Under the pieces are notes generated by a model, which saw only the letters and a list, made by a program, of their open reading frames with translations, did no database searches and was not told where the DNA came from. A program made the position numbers and the translations under genes. A stretch of 64,000 nucleotides of DNA from Streptomyces sp. 135 (GTDB lineage: Bacteria; Actinomycetota; Actinomycetes; Streptomycetales; Streptomycetaceae), in NCBI RefSeq assembly GCF_020026305.1, contig NZ_CP075691.1:4216001-4280000 (forward strand), read 5' to 3'. Every line of letters begins with the position of its first letter. The stretch's first letter is position 1. This document shows positions 8,789 through 17,242 of this stretch, in pieces.

Positions 8789-9422
8789 CCACTTCGGGGC
8801 ACGGATGACTCTGCGGCACCCGGGGGAAGCCTCCGGGTGCCGTTCCTACCTGCAGATTTACGTTGTCCACAGAAGTTATCCACAGGCGCGCATCTCGACC
8901 TGGGGACAAGTCGACAACCAAGCGCGACATGGTCGACAAATCTGCTCACAGCCCTCAAGTCCGTCCACAGTCCCGCACGTCACCCCTCGTCCACTCTTTT
9001 CCATTGATCAACTCTTTGGGGGGAACCATTTCCACTCGAAAGTGGGTGAGGGATGGGTTTGGGAAGGGAATGCTTCGCCGGACTCGCGGCTTTCGGAACA
9101 GCCACTTCCGGCATCCACAGATCTTTCGCACACCCTGTGGATAACTCCCCGGAGGCAGTCATTCCTGTGGACAACCGGCGTGGACAGAGGCCTCAAGTCC
9201 CGCCTCCCGCAAGGAGTTCCGGTCAAGGGGGTAGGCGCGCTCTGCCCCTTTCGGGGAGTGGCGTCCCTTTTATTGACCGGGCGTCCACGTGTGCGCGAAC
9301 ACGCTTTTCCGGCCGCGCCGACCGCGCTTGATCTCCGTGAATTTATTCCGGCAAACCGGGCATAACGTACACAATGGAATATCGGGTCGTGGCCCGGAAC
9401 CACGCAACGGTAGCCTTGAGGG
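8789..9422. other. Non-coding pheA-serS gap with a DnaA-box cluster
   Basis: A 634-base stretch without a convincing gene and visibly richer in A+T than its neighbours. It holds four perfect DnaA boxes: TTGTCCACA at 8863 and TTATCCACA at 8876 (four bases apart), TGTGGATAA at 9136 and TGTGGACAA at 9166. Weaker boxes are CCGTCCACA at 8961 and GCATCCACA at 9111. DnaA-box clusters outside oriC that titrate DnaA are reported for S. coelicolor (H69, H24, D78, from memory); this may correspond to one of them. Confidence 0.8.
8814..8842 (+). terminator. Hairpin terminator after pheA
   Basis: A perfect 10-base-pair stem (CGGCACCCGG with CCGGGTGCCG) closes a nine-base loop, 26 bases after the pheA stop. 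No T-run follows, as is common for Streptomyces terminators. Confidence 0.7.
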
Positions 9423-10700
9423 GTGATTGACCTTCGCCTGCTCCGTGAGGACCCCGACCGTGTTCGCGCCTCCCAGCGCGCCCGTGGAGAGGACGTCGCG
9501 CTCGTCGACGCCCTGCTCTCCGCCGACGAGCGGCGCAGGTCGTCCGGCGTCCGCTTCGACGAGCTGCGCTCCGAGCAGAAGGCGCTCGGCAAGCTGATCC
9601 CGAAGGCCTCGCCCGAGGAGAAGCAGGAGCTCCTGAAGAAGGCCGGCGAGCTCTCCGCCGCGGTCAAGGCGGCCGACGCCGCCCAGGACGAGGCCGACGA
9701 GGAGACCAAGCGGCTCCTCCAGCAGCTGGGGAACATCGTCCACCCCGACGTCCCGGTGGGCGGCGAGGAGGACTTCGTCGTCCTGGACACGATCGGCACC
9801 CCGCGCGACTTCGCGGCCGAGGGCTTCGAGCCGAAGGACCACCTGGAACTCGGCGAGGCGCTCGGCGCCATCGACGTCGAGCGCGGCGCGAAGGTCTCCG
9901 GATCGCGCTTCTACTACCTCACCGGCGTCGGCGCCCTCCTCGAGCTGGCCCTCGTCAACGCGGCGATCGCACAGGCGACCGAGGCCGGGTTCATCCCGAT
10001 GCTGACGCCGTCCCTGGTCCGCCCGCGCGCCATGGAGGGCACGGGCTTCCTCGGTCAGGCCGCGGAGAACGTGTACCACCTGGAGAAGGACGACTACTAC
10101 CTGGTCGGCACCTCCGAGGTCCCGCTCGCGGCGTACCACATGGACGAGATCATCGACGCCGACAAGCTGCCCCTGCGGTACGCGGGCTTCTCGCCCTGCT
10201 ACCGCCGCGAGGCCGGCACGTACGGCAAGGACACCCGCGGCATCTTCCGCGTCCACCAGTTCGACAAGGTCGAGATGTTCTCGTACGTCGACCCGGCCGA
10301 CGCCGAGAACGAGCACAAGCGGCTCCTCGAGTGGGAGAAGCAGTGGCTGACCGGCCTCGGCCTGCCCTTCCAGGTGATCGACGTGGCGACGGGTGACCTC
10401 GGCGCCTCGGCCTCGCGCAAGTTCGACTGCGAGGCGTGGATCCCCACCCAGGGCAAGTACCGCGAGCTGACCTCCGCGTCGAACTGCGACGGCTTCCAGG
10501 CCCGCCGCCTGTCCATCCGCTACCGCGACGGCAAGAAGGTTCAGCCGCTCTCGACGCTGAACGGCACGCTCTGCGCCGTCCCGCGCACCATCGTGGCGAT
10601 CCTGGAGAACCACCAGCAGGCCGACGGCTCCGTGGTGGTGCCCGAGGTGCTGCGTCCGTACCTCGGCGGACGAGAGATCCTGGAGCCCATCGCCAAGTGA
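9423..10700 (+). CDS. serS: Seryl-tRNA synthetase
   Basis: A 425-residue class II aminoacyl-tRNA synthetase that charges tRNA-Ser. The N-terminal coiled-coil arm that contacts the tRNA extra arm spans about residues 25-100. Motif 2 is in FSPCYRREAGTYGKDTRGIFRVHQFDKVE, and motif 3 is in NGTLCAVPRTIVAILENHQ near the end. Length is normal. It starts at GTG 9423; there is little room for a ribosome-binding site, and TAGCCT at 9411 could be a -10 box giving a leaderless or nearly leaderless transcript. The next gene overlaps its stop codon. Confidence 0.97.
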   Translation: MIDLRLLREDPDRVRASQRARGEDVALVDALLSADERRRSSGVRFDELRSEQKALGKLIPKASPEEKQELLKKAGELSAAVKAADAAQDEADEETKRLLQQLGNIVHPDVPVGGEEDFVVLDTIGTPRDFAAEGFEPKDHLELGEALGAIDVERGAKVSGSRFYYLTGVGALLELALVNAAIAQATEAGFIPMLTPSLVRPRAMEGTGFLGQAAENVYHLEKDDYYLVGTSEVPLAAYHMDEIIDADKLPLRYAGFSPCYRREAGTYGKDTRGIFRVHQFDKVEMFSYVDPADAENEHKRLLEWEKQWLTGLGLPFQVIDVATGDLGASASRKFDCEAWIPTQGKYRELTSASNCDGFQARRLSIRYRDGKKVQPLSTLNGTLCAVPRTIVAILENHQQADGSVVVPEVLRPYLGGREILEPIAK

Positions 10701-11521
10701 GCCAGCCAGCTCAGGCCACGCCGTCCTTCCCTTACAAGCTCGTCGCGACCGACCTCGACGGGACGCTGCTGCGACCCGACGACACGGTCTCCGTACGGAC
10801 GCGCGAGGCGCTCACCGCGGCCGCCGCGGCGGGCGCCGCGCACATCGTCGTCACCGGCCGTGCCGTGCCCTGGACCCGGCACATCCTCGACGACCTCGGC
10901 TACGACGGCATAGCGGTGTGCGGGCAGGGCGCGCAGGTCTACCACGCGGGGGAGCACCGGCTGCTCACCTCGGTGACGCTCGACCGGCAACTCGCGGGCC
11001 TCGCGCTGGCGAAGATCGAGGCGGAGATCGGCCCGCTCGCCTTGGCGGCGAGCCGTGACGGCATCGACGGCGAAGTCCTGGTCGGGCCGGGGTACGCGGT
11101 GCAGGACGGCCCCCTGCCGAGCATCCCCTTCACGGAGATCGCCGACCTGTGGGCCGCCCCGCTGAACAAGGTGTACATCCAGCACCCCGGCCTCGACGAC
11201 GACGCGCTCACCGACGTGGCACGTCAGGTGGCGGGCGATCTGGTCGGCGTGACCATGGCCGGCGAGGGCGTCGTCGAACTCCTCCCGCTCGGTCTCTCCA
11301 AGGCCACGGGCCTCTCCCTGGCGGCCCGCCGCCTGGGCGCGAAGGCCGCGGACACGATCGCCTTCGGCGACATGCCGAACGACATCCCGATGTTCGCCTG
11401 GGCATCCCACGGCGTGGCCATGGCCAACGCCCACGAGGAACTCAAGGCGGTAGCGGACGAGGTAACGACGTCGAACGAGGCGGACGGCATCGCGGTGGTC
11501 CTGGAACGCCTGCTGGGTTGA
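10697..11521 (+). CDS. HAD-superfamily Cof-type phosphatase
   Basis: A 274-residue protein starting at GTG 10697, which overlaps the serS stop codon (GTGA) and implies translational coupling. Motif I is DLDGTLL (nucleophile Asp), motif II the VVTGRA region, the conserved Lys is in the LGLSKATG segment, and motif III/IV is FGDMPNDIPMF. The Cof/type IIB cap domain lies between. These enzymes dephosphorylate sugar phosphates, FMN, PLP and similar compounds; the substrate here is unknown. A related protein lies at 22411-23334. The conserved pairing with serS has no known functional reason. Confidence 0.92.
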   Translation: MSQPAQATPSFPYKLVATDLDGTLLRPDDTVSVRTREALTAAAAAGAAHIVVTGRAVPWTRHILDDLGYDGIAVCGQGAQVYHAGEHRLLTSVTLDRQLAGLALAKIEAEIGPLALAASRDGIDGEVLVGPGYAVQDGPLPSIPFTEIADLWAAPLNKVYIQHPGLDDDALTDVARQVAGDLVGVTMAGEGVVELLPLGLSKATGLSLAARRLGAKAADTIAFGDMPNDIPMFAWASHGVAMANAHEELKAVADEVTTSNEADGIAVVLERLLG

Positions 11522-12228
11522 GGGGGACGGCGACGGTCCCCTCGGGGCCAGCCACCTCCAGCCGGGCCGGAGCTTTGAGCGTGACGGACGGCTCCCTGCG
11601 GCTCGGTCGGCTTTGATCGGGGCGGACGGCCGCCCCCGGCCCGGTTGGCTTTGATCGGGACGGACGGCCGCCCCCGGCCCGGTTGGCTTTGATCGGGGCG
11701 GCATACATCTCCAGCCAGGTCGGCATCGAGCGTGACGGCGCTCCAGCCCGGCCAGCTTCGAGCGGGACGGGCAACCGCCTCCAGCCCGGCCGGCATTGCG
11801 GGGGCGGGCGGCCCTCTTCAGCTCGCCCGGCTTTCAGCGGGACAGGCGGCTCCCTGCGGCTCGGTCGGCTTTTGAGCGAGACGGGTTACCTCCTCAGCCC
11901 GGCCGGCTTCGAGCCGACGGACGGCCGTTCCCAGCTCGGTCGGCTTTGAGACCGGAACGGCCATTTCTGGCCCTGTCCCACCCGGTGTTGCGCGGGGCGG
12001 CCACTCCTGGCCCAGGCCCACCCGGTGTTGCGCAGGGCGGCCACTCCTGGCCCAGGCCCACCCGCTGTTGCGCGGGGCGGCCGCTCCTGGCCCAGGCCCA
12101 CCGGCATCGAGCGGGGACCGGCATCTTCAGCCCGGCCGGCGTTTGAGGACGAGCTCAGCGGAGCCGGTGACGGGCGCCGCCCCCGGTGCCGGGCGCCGAT
12201 ACCCGCCCAAGCCCAGTGCAACGTCTCG
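11522..12228. repeat. Repeat-rich intergenic region
   Basis: No gene is credible here. From 11556 to about 12155 a degenerate ~30-base element resembling AGCCCGGCCGGCTTTGAG followed by CGGGACGG recurs more than ten times. Two exact sub-arrays stand out: a 38-base unit at 11611, 11649 and 11687 that contains the hairpin GGGGCGGACGGCCGCCCC, and a 40-base unit starting at 11981, 12021 and 12061. Similar GC-rich interspersed elements are common between Streptomyces genes. They may act as transcription barriers, but that is inference. Confidence 0.85.
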
Positions 12229-12315
<87 letters not shown>

Positions 12316-12561
12316 GGGTGGGCGGCCCGCGCAGCAAGGTGATCTGCGCGCTCGAAGCGGCCGCCCCGGGCATCTCCCCTTGAGCGGGACTCGACGGAGT
12401 GAGTAACTACTCCGGAGCCTGCCGCGGGCTGCCCTGCCGGGAACTCGACGGACTACTGACGGACACGTCGGCTCCTCTCCCGGACGGTGAACGCCAGGTG
12501 CTGGCGCGGTGACATCAACCACTGTGCCCGCACCCGGAGTTCACCGCCACCGAATAACCCG

Positions 12562-13281
12562 CTACTCCTCCCCGGCCAGCTTCAGCGACCGCAGCTTCTG
12601 CCCCGCGAACCAGGTCGTGGCCGCCGTGACGACGACCAGCAGGGCCGTCGCCGTCGGCAGGCCGACGTCGGAGGTGATCAGGTCGCCGTCGCCGACCTTC
12701 TGGGCCACGGCGAGGGACCACTGCTGCACGCTGAGCGTCCGCGCACCCACGACCAGCGACCCGAAGAGTGCCTCCCACACCAGGGCGTAGACCAGCCCGA
12801 AGACCACGGCGTGCCGGGTGATCGTGCCGAGGAGCAGGAAGATCGCGGCATACGTGATGGAGGCGACCAGCGCCGCGATCGTGTACGCCACGGCGATCTG
12901 CTGGCCGTTGCCGTTGAGGATCATCCCCGCGATGAACGTGGGGACGGCGGAGAAGGCCATGGTCACGGCTATGGCGACGATCAGCTTGGTCAAGATGATC
13001 GTCGGCCGCTTGACCGGCTTGGACAGGAGATAGACGACCGAGCCGTCGTCGATCTCCGGGCCGATGGCGCCCGTGCCCGCGATGACACCGATGATCGGCA
13101 CCATCGTGGCGAGCGCGAAACCGCCGAGGACGTCGACGGCCACTTGGTCGTCGGCGCCACTGAAGCCGCGTACCGCACCGGCGATGACGATCAGCAGGAC
13201 GGGCAGGGCGAAGAGGATCAGAGCCCGGCGGCGGCCGAGCAGGGCCCGGTAGGTGAGCCGGGCGACTGTGGGGTCGTACAC
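12562..13281 (-). CDS. ABC-2 type transporter permease
   Basis: A 239-residue membrane protein with six predicted helices (about 22-40, 52-75, 100-125, 130-155, 160-180 and 205-225) and the ABC-2 pattern including PEIDDGSVVYLLSKPVKRPTIILTK after helix 2. It starts at GTG 13281 with AAGGAG seven bases upstream, and follows its probable ATPase (13292-14203) after ten bases. It is the last gene of a four-gene set with two ATPase/permease pairs. The substrate is unknown; small-molecule export or membrane remodelling is the usual role. Confidence 0.9.
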   Translation of the reverse strand: MYDPTVARLTYRALLGRRRALILFALPVLLIVIAGAVRGFSGADDQVAVDVLGGFALATMVPIIGVIAGTGAIGPEIDDGSVVYLLSKPVKRPTIILTKLIVAIAVTMAFSAVPTFIAGMILNGNGQQIAVAYTIAALVASITYAAIFLLLGTITRHAVVFGLVYALVWEALFGSLVVGARTLSVQQWSLAVAQKVGDGDLITSDVGLPTATALLVVVTAATTWFAGQKLRSLKLAGEE

Positions 13282-13291
13282 GATCGCTCCT

Positions 13292-14203
13292 TCAGGCCGC
13301 GACGAGGTAGGAGAAGACCGACTCGAGGGACTCGTCCGATGGCGAGACCGTCAGGAGCCGGATGCCGTGCTCACGCGCGACGCGGGGGAGCAACGCCGTG
13401 AACCGGCCGAAGTCGACCGCCTGAATGCGCAACGCGCCCTCCTTGAGGTCGACTTCCATGCCGGCCGTCGACGGATCGGCGATCAGCGCGGCGGCCAGGG
13501 CACGGTCGTCGCTGGAACGGATCAGGTAGCGGTGGGGCCGGTCGGTCATCAGCCGGCGGATCCTGCGGAAGTCACCGCTCGCCGCGTGCCGTCCGGCGAC
13601 GATCACCTCGATGTGCGAGGCCAGTTGCTCGACCTCTTCGAGGATGTGCGAGGAGAACAGGACGGTGCGGCCCTGGGCGCCCATGGTCCGCAACAGTTCC
13701 ATCAGCTGCATGCGCTGGCGCGGGTCCATGCCGTTGAAGGGCTCGTCGAGCAGTAGCACGGACGGGTCGTGGACCAGGGCGGAGGCCATCTTCACGCGCT
13801 GGCGCATGCCCTTGCTGTACGTGGAGATCTTCCGGTCCTGCGCGTACTCCATCTCGACCGTCGCGAGGGCCTTCTTGGCGGCGCGCTCGTCCAGGCCGTG
13901 CAACTCGGCGTTGGCGACGACGAATTCGCGGCCGGTGAGGAAGTCGTACATCGCCTCGCGCTCGGGGACGATGCCGATCTCCTTGTAGATCTGTTCGTTG
14001 CGCCAGATCGGCCTGCCGTCGAGGGTGACGCTGCCCGTGGAAGGGGCGAGGAAGCCGCCCATCATGTTGATGAGCGTCGACTTGCCCGCGCCGTTCGGAC
14101 CGAGGAGCCCCGTGACTCCCGGGCCGATGTTCATGGTGATGTCGTTGACGGCGACCACGTTCCCGAACCAGCGTGAGGTGTGGTCGATGTTGATCGTGGT
14201 CAC
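13292..14203 (-). CDS. ABC transporter ATP-binding protein
   Basis: A 303-residue ATPase. Walker A is GPNGAGKST (about residues 36-44), the signature is a variant, YSKGMRQRVKMA, Walker B is VLLLDEPFNGMDP, and the switch His is in LFSSHILEEVE. The C-terminal ~80 residues form the extra domain typical of ABC-2 exporters. The GTG start at 14203 overlaps the TGA of the upstream permease gene (GTGA). It energises one or both neighbouring permeases, probably the one just downstream. Regulation is presumably by the promoter in front of the 16129 gene. Confidence 0.93.
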   Translation of the reverse strand: MTTINIDHTSRWFGNVVAVNDITMNIGPGVTGLLGPNGAGKSTLINMMGGFLAPSTGSVTLDGRPIWRNEQIYKEIGIVPEREAMYDFLTGREFVVANAELHGLDERAAKKALATVEMEYAQDRKISTYSKGMRQRVKMASALVHDPSVLLLDEPFNGMDPRQRMQLMELLRTMGAQGRTVLFSSHILEEVEQLASHIEVIVAGRHAASGDFRRIRRLMTDRPHRYLIRSSDDRALAAALIADPSTAGMEVDLKEGALRIQAVDFGRFTALLPRVAREHGIRLLTVSPSDESLESVFSYLVAA

Positions 14204-15081
14204 AGCCCGACCTTTCGGTAGCGGCGCATCATCGCGCCGTAGCAGCCCGCGATGAGGCCGAGGACGACGAGTACGTAGACGACGCCCACGCCGGACGAGG
14301 GGCCTTCCCCTCCGGGGAAGGCGGAGGTCGCGCCGAGGAAGGCGGTCTGTACGCCGTCGATGAGCGTGATCGGCGAGAAGAGGCCCAGCCAGGCGATGGC
14401 TCCGGTGCTGCCCTGTTCGTAGGCGATCGCCTGGACCGTGGACACCGCGCCGTAGGTGATGGTCAGGACGGCGATGACGGCGGCGATGCCGAAGCCGCGG
14501 CGGGGCGTGATCGCGGAGATGACCAGGGCTATGCCGGAGAAGAGGAGGGAGAGCAGCGCCACGGAGACCAGGCCCTGCGCGAAGCCCTTCGTCTGGTCCG
14601 CGAAGTCGAGCTTGGCGAGCAGCGCCCCCACGTAGAGCACGAGCAGCGGGGCAGCCGTGAGGATGAAGAGGGCCGACGTCATCGCGGCCAGCTTCGAGAG
14701 GACGTAGTCGCCGCGTTCGATGGGGCGTGAGAAGTAGAGCGGCACGGTCTTGAAGCGCAGGTCGCGGGAGACGGTCTGGGGCGCCTGGGCAGCGAGGAAG
14801 AGGCTGATGACGGCCTGTAGGAAGATCGCGTAGCGCGTGTAGTCGACCGGGAGGTCCTTGGCCTTGGTGGCGACGGCGACCGCCACCATGATCGCGGCGG
14901 GGAGGCACATCACCGCCAAGAGGATCATGGGCAGGACCTTGGACTTCGCGGAGCGCCCGAGGCCGTACGCGCCGCGCAGGCTCTGGGAGAAGAGCGAGCG
15001 GCGGGCGTAGGCCCGGCCGAGGCGCGGGCCGTCGTAGTTCCGGTACCCGATGTTGTGGATCTGGGTGGACTCACTGCTCAT
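14200..15081 (-). CDS. ABC-2 type transporter permease
   Basis: A 293-residue permease with a hydrophilic N-terminus (TQIHNIGYRNYDGPRLGR, a pattern seen in this family) and six hydrophobic segments. The internal sequence DLRFKTVPLYFSRPIERGDYVLSKL matches the cytoplasmic loop of ABC-2 permeases. It starts at ATG 15081, 11 bases inside the end of the upstream ATPase gene, and its stop overlaps the next ATPase start. It is probably paired with the ATPase encoded at 15071-16129. Transported compound unknown. Confidence 0.9.
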   Translation of the reverse strand: MSSESTQIHNIGYRNYDGPRLGRAYARRSLFSQSLRGAYGLGRSAKSKVLPMILLAVMCLPAAIMVAVAVATKAKDLPVDYTRYAIFLQAVISLFLAAQAPQTVSRDLRFKTVPLYFSRPIERGDYVLSKLAAMTSALFILTAAPLLVLYVGALLAKLDFADQTKGFAQGLVSVALLSLLFSGIALVISAITPRRGFGIAAVIAVLTITYGAVSTVQAIAYEQGSTGAIAWLGLFSPITLIDGVQTAFLGATSAFPGGEGPSSGVGVVYVLVVLGLIAGCYGAMMRRYRKVGL

Positions 15082-16129
15082 CGCGTCCGCCTCCTGTCTG
15101 CTGTGCGGTGGCGGCCCACGTGGCGGCGCGCTCGGAGCCCGGCTCCGGCCGCGCGTGCTGGTCCCGATGGCGGACTTGATGCCGGTCGTCGTCCTGGTCC
15201 TGGTCCTGGTCCTTGAAGACCTCGGCGATGTGGTGCCTGCGCTGCTCCATCCGGACCAGGCCGAGGCCGAGGTCGGCGACGAGGTCCCGCACGAGGTCGT
15301 ACGTCTCCTCGCCCTCGGCGGTGAGCAGGATCGTGTGGCCCGCGCCGGGCAGCTCGCCGCCGGTCCGGGTGTCGATGCCGCGTCCGGTCAGCGCTGCGCG
15401 CAAGGCACCGGTGCCGTCGGGGTGTTCGTCGGTGTCCGTGACCTCGACGGCCAGGGTCGTGGTGGTCTGCGTGAAGTCGGTGGTGGAGCTGGACCGCAGG
15501 AGCTTGCCGCCGTCGATGACGACGACGTGGTCGCAGGTGCGCTCCAGCTCGCCGAGGAGGTGCGAGGTGACGAGGACCGAGATGCCGAAGTCGGTGTGGA
15601 CGCGGCGGATCAGGCCGAGCATCTCGTCGCGTCCGACCGGATCCAGGCCGTTCGTCGGCTCGTCCAGGAAGACCAGTTGGGGGTCGTGGACGAGGGCCTG
15701 GGCGAGCTTGACGCGCTGCTTCATGCCCGTCGAATAGCCGCCGATGGGGCGGTAACGCTCCTCGTACAGCCCCACGTGCCGCAGGGTGTCCGCCGTGCGC
15801 TCGCGGGCCGCGGTGGGCGGGAGCCCCGACATGCGCGCCATATGGACGACGAACTCGGTGGCCGAGACGTCGGGTGGCAGGCAGTCGTGCTCCGGCATGT
15901 ACCCCACGCGTTCGCGGATCTCGCCGCCGCTGGTGGCGACGTCGAGGCCGAGCACGGCGGCGGTGCCCTCCGTGGCGGGGGACAGACCCAGCAGGATCTT
16001 GATCAGAGTGGACTTGCCGGCGCCATTGGACCCGACGAGTCCGGTCACGCCGGGCTCGATGTCCATGGAGAGCCGGTCAAGCGCGGTCACCCTCGGGAAC
16101 CGCTTGCTCAGGCTTTCGGTCGCGATCAC
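15071..16129 (-). CDS. ABC transporter ATP-binding protein
   Basis: A protein of about 352 residues. Walker A is GSNGAGKST, the signature is a YSTGMKQRVKLAQ variant, Walker B is LVFLDEPTNGLDP, and the switch His is in VTSHLLGE. The C-terminal ~45 residues are a low-complexity Asp/Gln/His/Arg tail caused by a GTCCTG-type DNA repeat near 15190-15212. The start is GTG 16129 or the nearby GTG 16135; no ribosome-binding site is visible, so a leaderless message is possible. It is the first gene of the four-gene export operon, divergent from the M24 peptidase operon. Confidence 0.9.
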   Translation of the reverse strand: MIATESLSKRFPRVTALDRLSMDIEPGVTGLVGSNGAGKSTLIKILLGLSPATEGTAAVLGLDVATSGGEIRERVGYMPEHDCLPPDVSATEFVVHMARMSGLPPTAARERTADTLRHVGLYEERYRPIGGYSTGMKQRVKLAQALVHDPQLVFLDEPTNGLDPVGRDEMLGLIRRVHTDFGISVLVTSHLLGELERTCDHVVVIDGGKLLRSSSTTDFTQTTTTLAVEVTDTDEHPDGTGALRAALTGRGIDTRTGGELPGAGHTILLTAEGEETYDLVRDLVADLGLGLVRMEQRRHHIAEVFKDQDQDQDDDRHQVRHRDQHARPEPGSERAATWAATAQQTGGGRDEQ

Positions 16130-16207
16130 AGTCACGTTTTCGACGGTAGTGGCGCAGCCCACACCAGTCGTCAGACCACGGGCTTGCCCTGCTCTCACTC
16201 TGGAGTA

Positions 16208-16221
16208 TTACGGGCCCGTAA
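16208..16221. promoter_or_regulatory. Palindrome between divergent operons (candidate operator)
   Basis: TTACGGGCCCGTAA is a perfect 14-base palindrome in the 261-base gap between the ABC operon and the M24/EphD-like/MerR operon. It could bind the MerR protein encoded at 19017 or another dimeric regulator. Confidence 0.4.
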
Positions 16222-16286
16222 GGGTCGAACGGAGGTCTACCCCTGGGGGAACTTCCGGACCTCTCCCGCAGGCTCGGGCAGAACTA

Positions 16287-16315
16287 TTGACGCAGCCGCC
16301 GAGCATTGTCACATT
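16287..16315 (+). promoter_or_regulatory. Candidate promoter of the M24/EphD-like/MerR operon
   Basis: TTGACG at 16287 and CACATT at 16310 are separated by 17 bases, a housekeeping-type spacing with a good -35 and a mediocre -10. The first gene starts about 70 bases downstream of the expected start point. Confidence 0.4.
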
Positions 16316-16390
16316 CATCAGTGTCAAGTTACGACCGCGTACAGCGACGAGCCGGACACGGGATGGACCGGGCTCGGGACGGACGGTGGC

Positions 16391-17242
16391 ATGACCTCAG
16401 CAGTCGCAGGCGAACTCTCCGCGGAACTGCGGGGGTTCAGGGAAGTGCAGAGCCTCGCGTATGAATGCGCGGAGGCAGTCGCGGCCCAGCTCAAGCCGGG
16501 TGTGACGGAGCGCGGGGCCGCGCGGATGCAGCGCGAGTGGCTCCGGGAGCGGGGCGTGCGCGACTGGTTCCACCTGCCCTTCGCCTGGTTCGGCGACCGC
16601 ACGGCGTTCGCGAACTTCCGGATACCGCTGCAGTTCTTCCCCACCCACCGCGAGCTGGAGCCGGGGATGCCCTTCATCCTCGACATGGCCCCGGTCTACA
16701 AGGGCTTCACGGCCGACATCGGCTACTCCGGCTGTCTGGGCCTCAATCCCGTGCACGACAAGCTGCTGGCCGACCTGGAGGCGCACCGCGAGCTGATCCT
16801 GCGCGAGGTGCGCGAGCGCCGGCCGCTGCGCGAGATATACGAGGACGTGGACCACCTCATGGTCCGCCAGGGCTACGCCAACCGTCATCGGGCGTATCCC
16901 TTCGGGGTCATCGCGCACAAGGTCGACCGGGTCAAGGAGCGTCGCCTGTCACCGCACCTCTTCGGGTTCGGCACGCAGTCGCTCAAGGGCCTGGCGAGCG
17001 ACGCCCTCCGGGGCCACCGGGACGGCTGGTCACCGCTGTGGTCCCCCTACAAGTTCTCCGACCACCCGCCTCGGAAGGGGCTCTGGGCGGTCGAGCCGCA
17101 CCTCGGATTCAGGGGTACGGGCGCGAAGTTCGAGGAGATCCTGGTCGTCACCGACTCCAAGGACCCCGAACAGAGCGCGTTCTGGCTGGACGACGATCTG
17201 CCGCATGTGCGGCGCTGGGCTGAGGAGAGGGCCGCCGCATGA
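16391..17242 (+). CDS. M24-family metallopeptidase (aminopeptidase P-like)
   Basis: A 283-residue pita-bread-fold protein without the usual N-terminal domain of aminopeptidase P. Likely metal ligands are the Asp residues in LDMAPVYKGFTADIG, the His in GVIAHKVD, and the Glu residues in VEPHLGF and KFEEILVV. The segment KVDRVKERRLSPHLFGFG is an insertion relative to classic enzymes. It may cleave Xaa-Pro peptides or a related amide; the true substrate is unknown. It starts at ATG 16391, and its TGA overlaps the ATG of the next gene, so it is translationally coupled to the hydrolase/dehydrogenase fusion. Confidence 0.85.
   Translation: MTSAVAGELSAELRGFREVQSLAYECAEAVAAQLKPGVTERGAARMQREWLRERGVRDWFHLPFAWFGDRTAFANFRIPLQFFPTHRELEPGMPFILDMAPVYKGFTADIGYSGCLGLNPVHDKLLADLEAHRELILREVRERRPLREIYEDVDHLMVRQGYANRHRAYPFGVIAHKVDRVKERRLSPHLFGFGTQSLKGLASDALRGHRDGWSPLWSPYKFSDHPPRKGLWAVEPHLGFRGTGAKFEEILVVTDSKDPEQSAFWLDDDLPHVRRWAEERAAA

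Noticed and set aside
8805..9365. 186-codon frame in the pheA-serS gap
   Set aside because: It has no ribosome-binding site, its codon pattern is not like that of the neighbours, and it is full of DnaA boxes, so it is treated as non-coding.
9300..9422. T-box or serine riboswitch leader of serS
   Set aside because: No T-box specifier stem or conserved T-box bulge is present; the start codon may be leaderless.
11961..12100. Coding repeats in the 40-base tandem array
   Set aside because: The unit length is not a multiple of three and the frames have no start signal; the array is intergenic.
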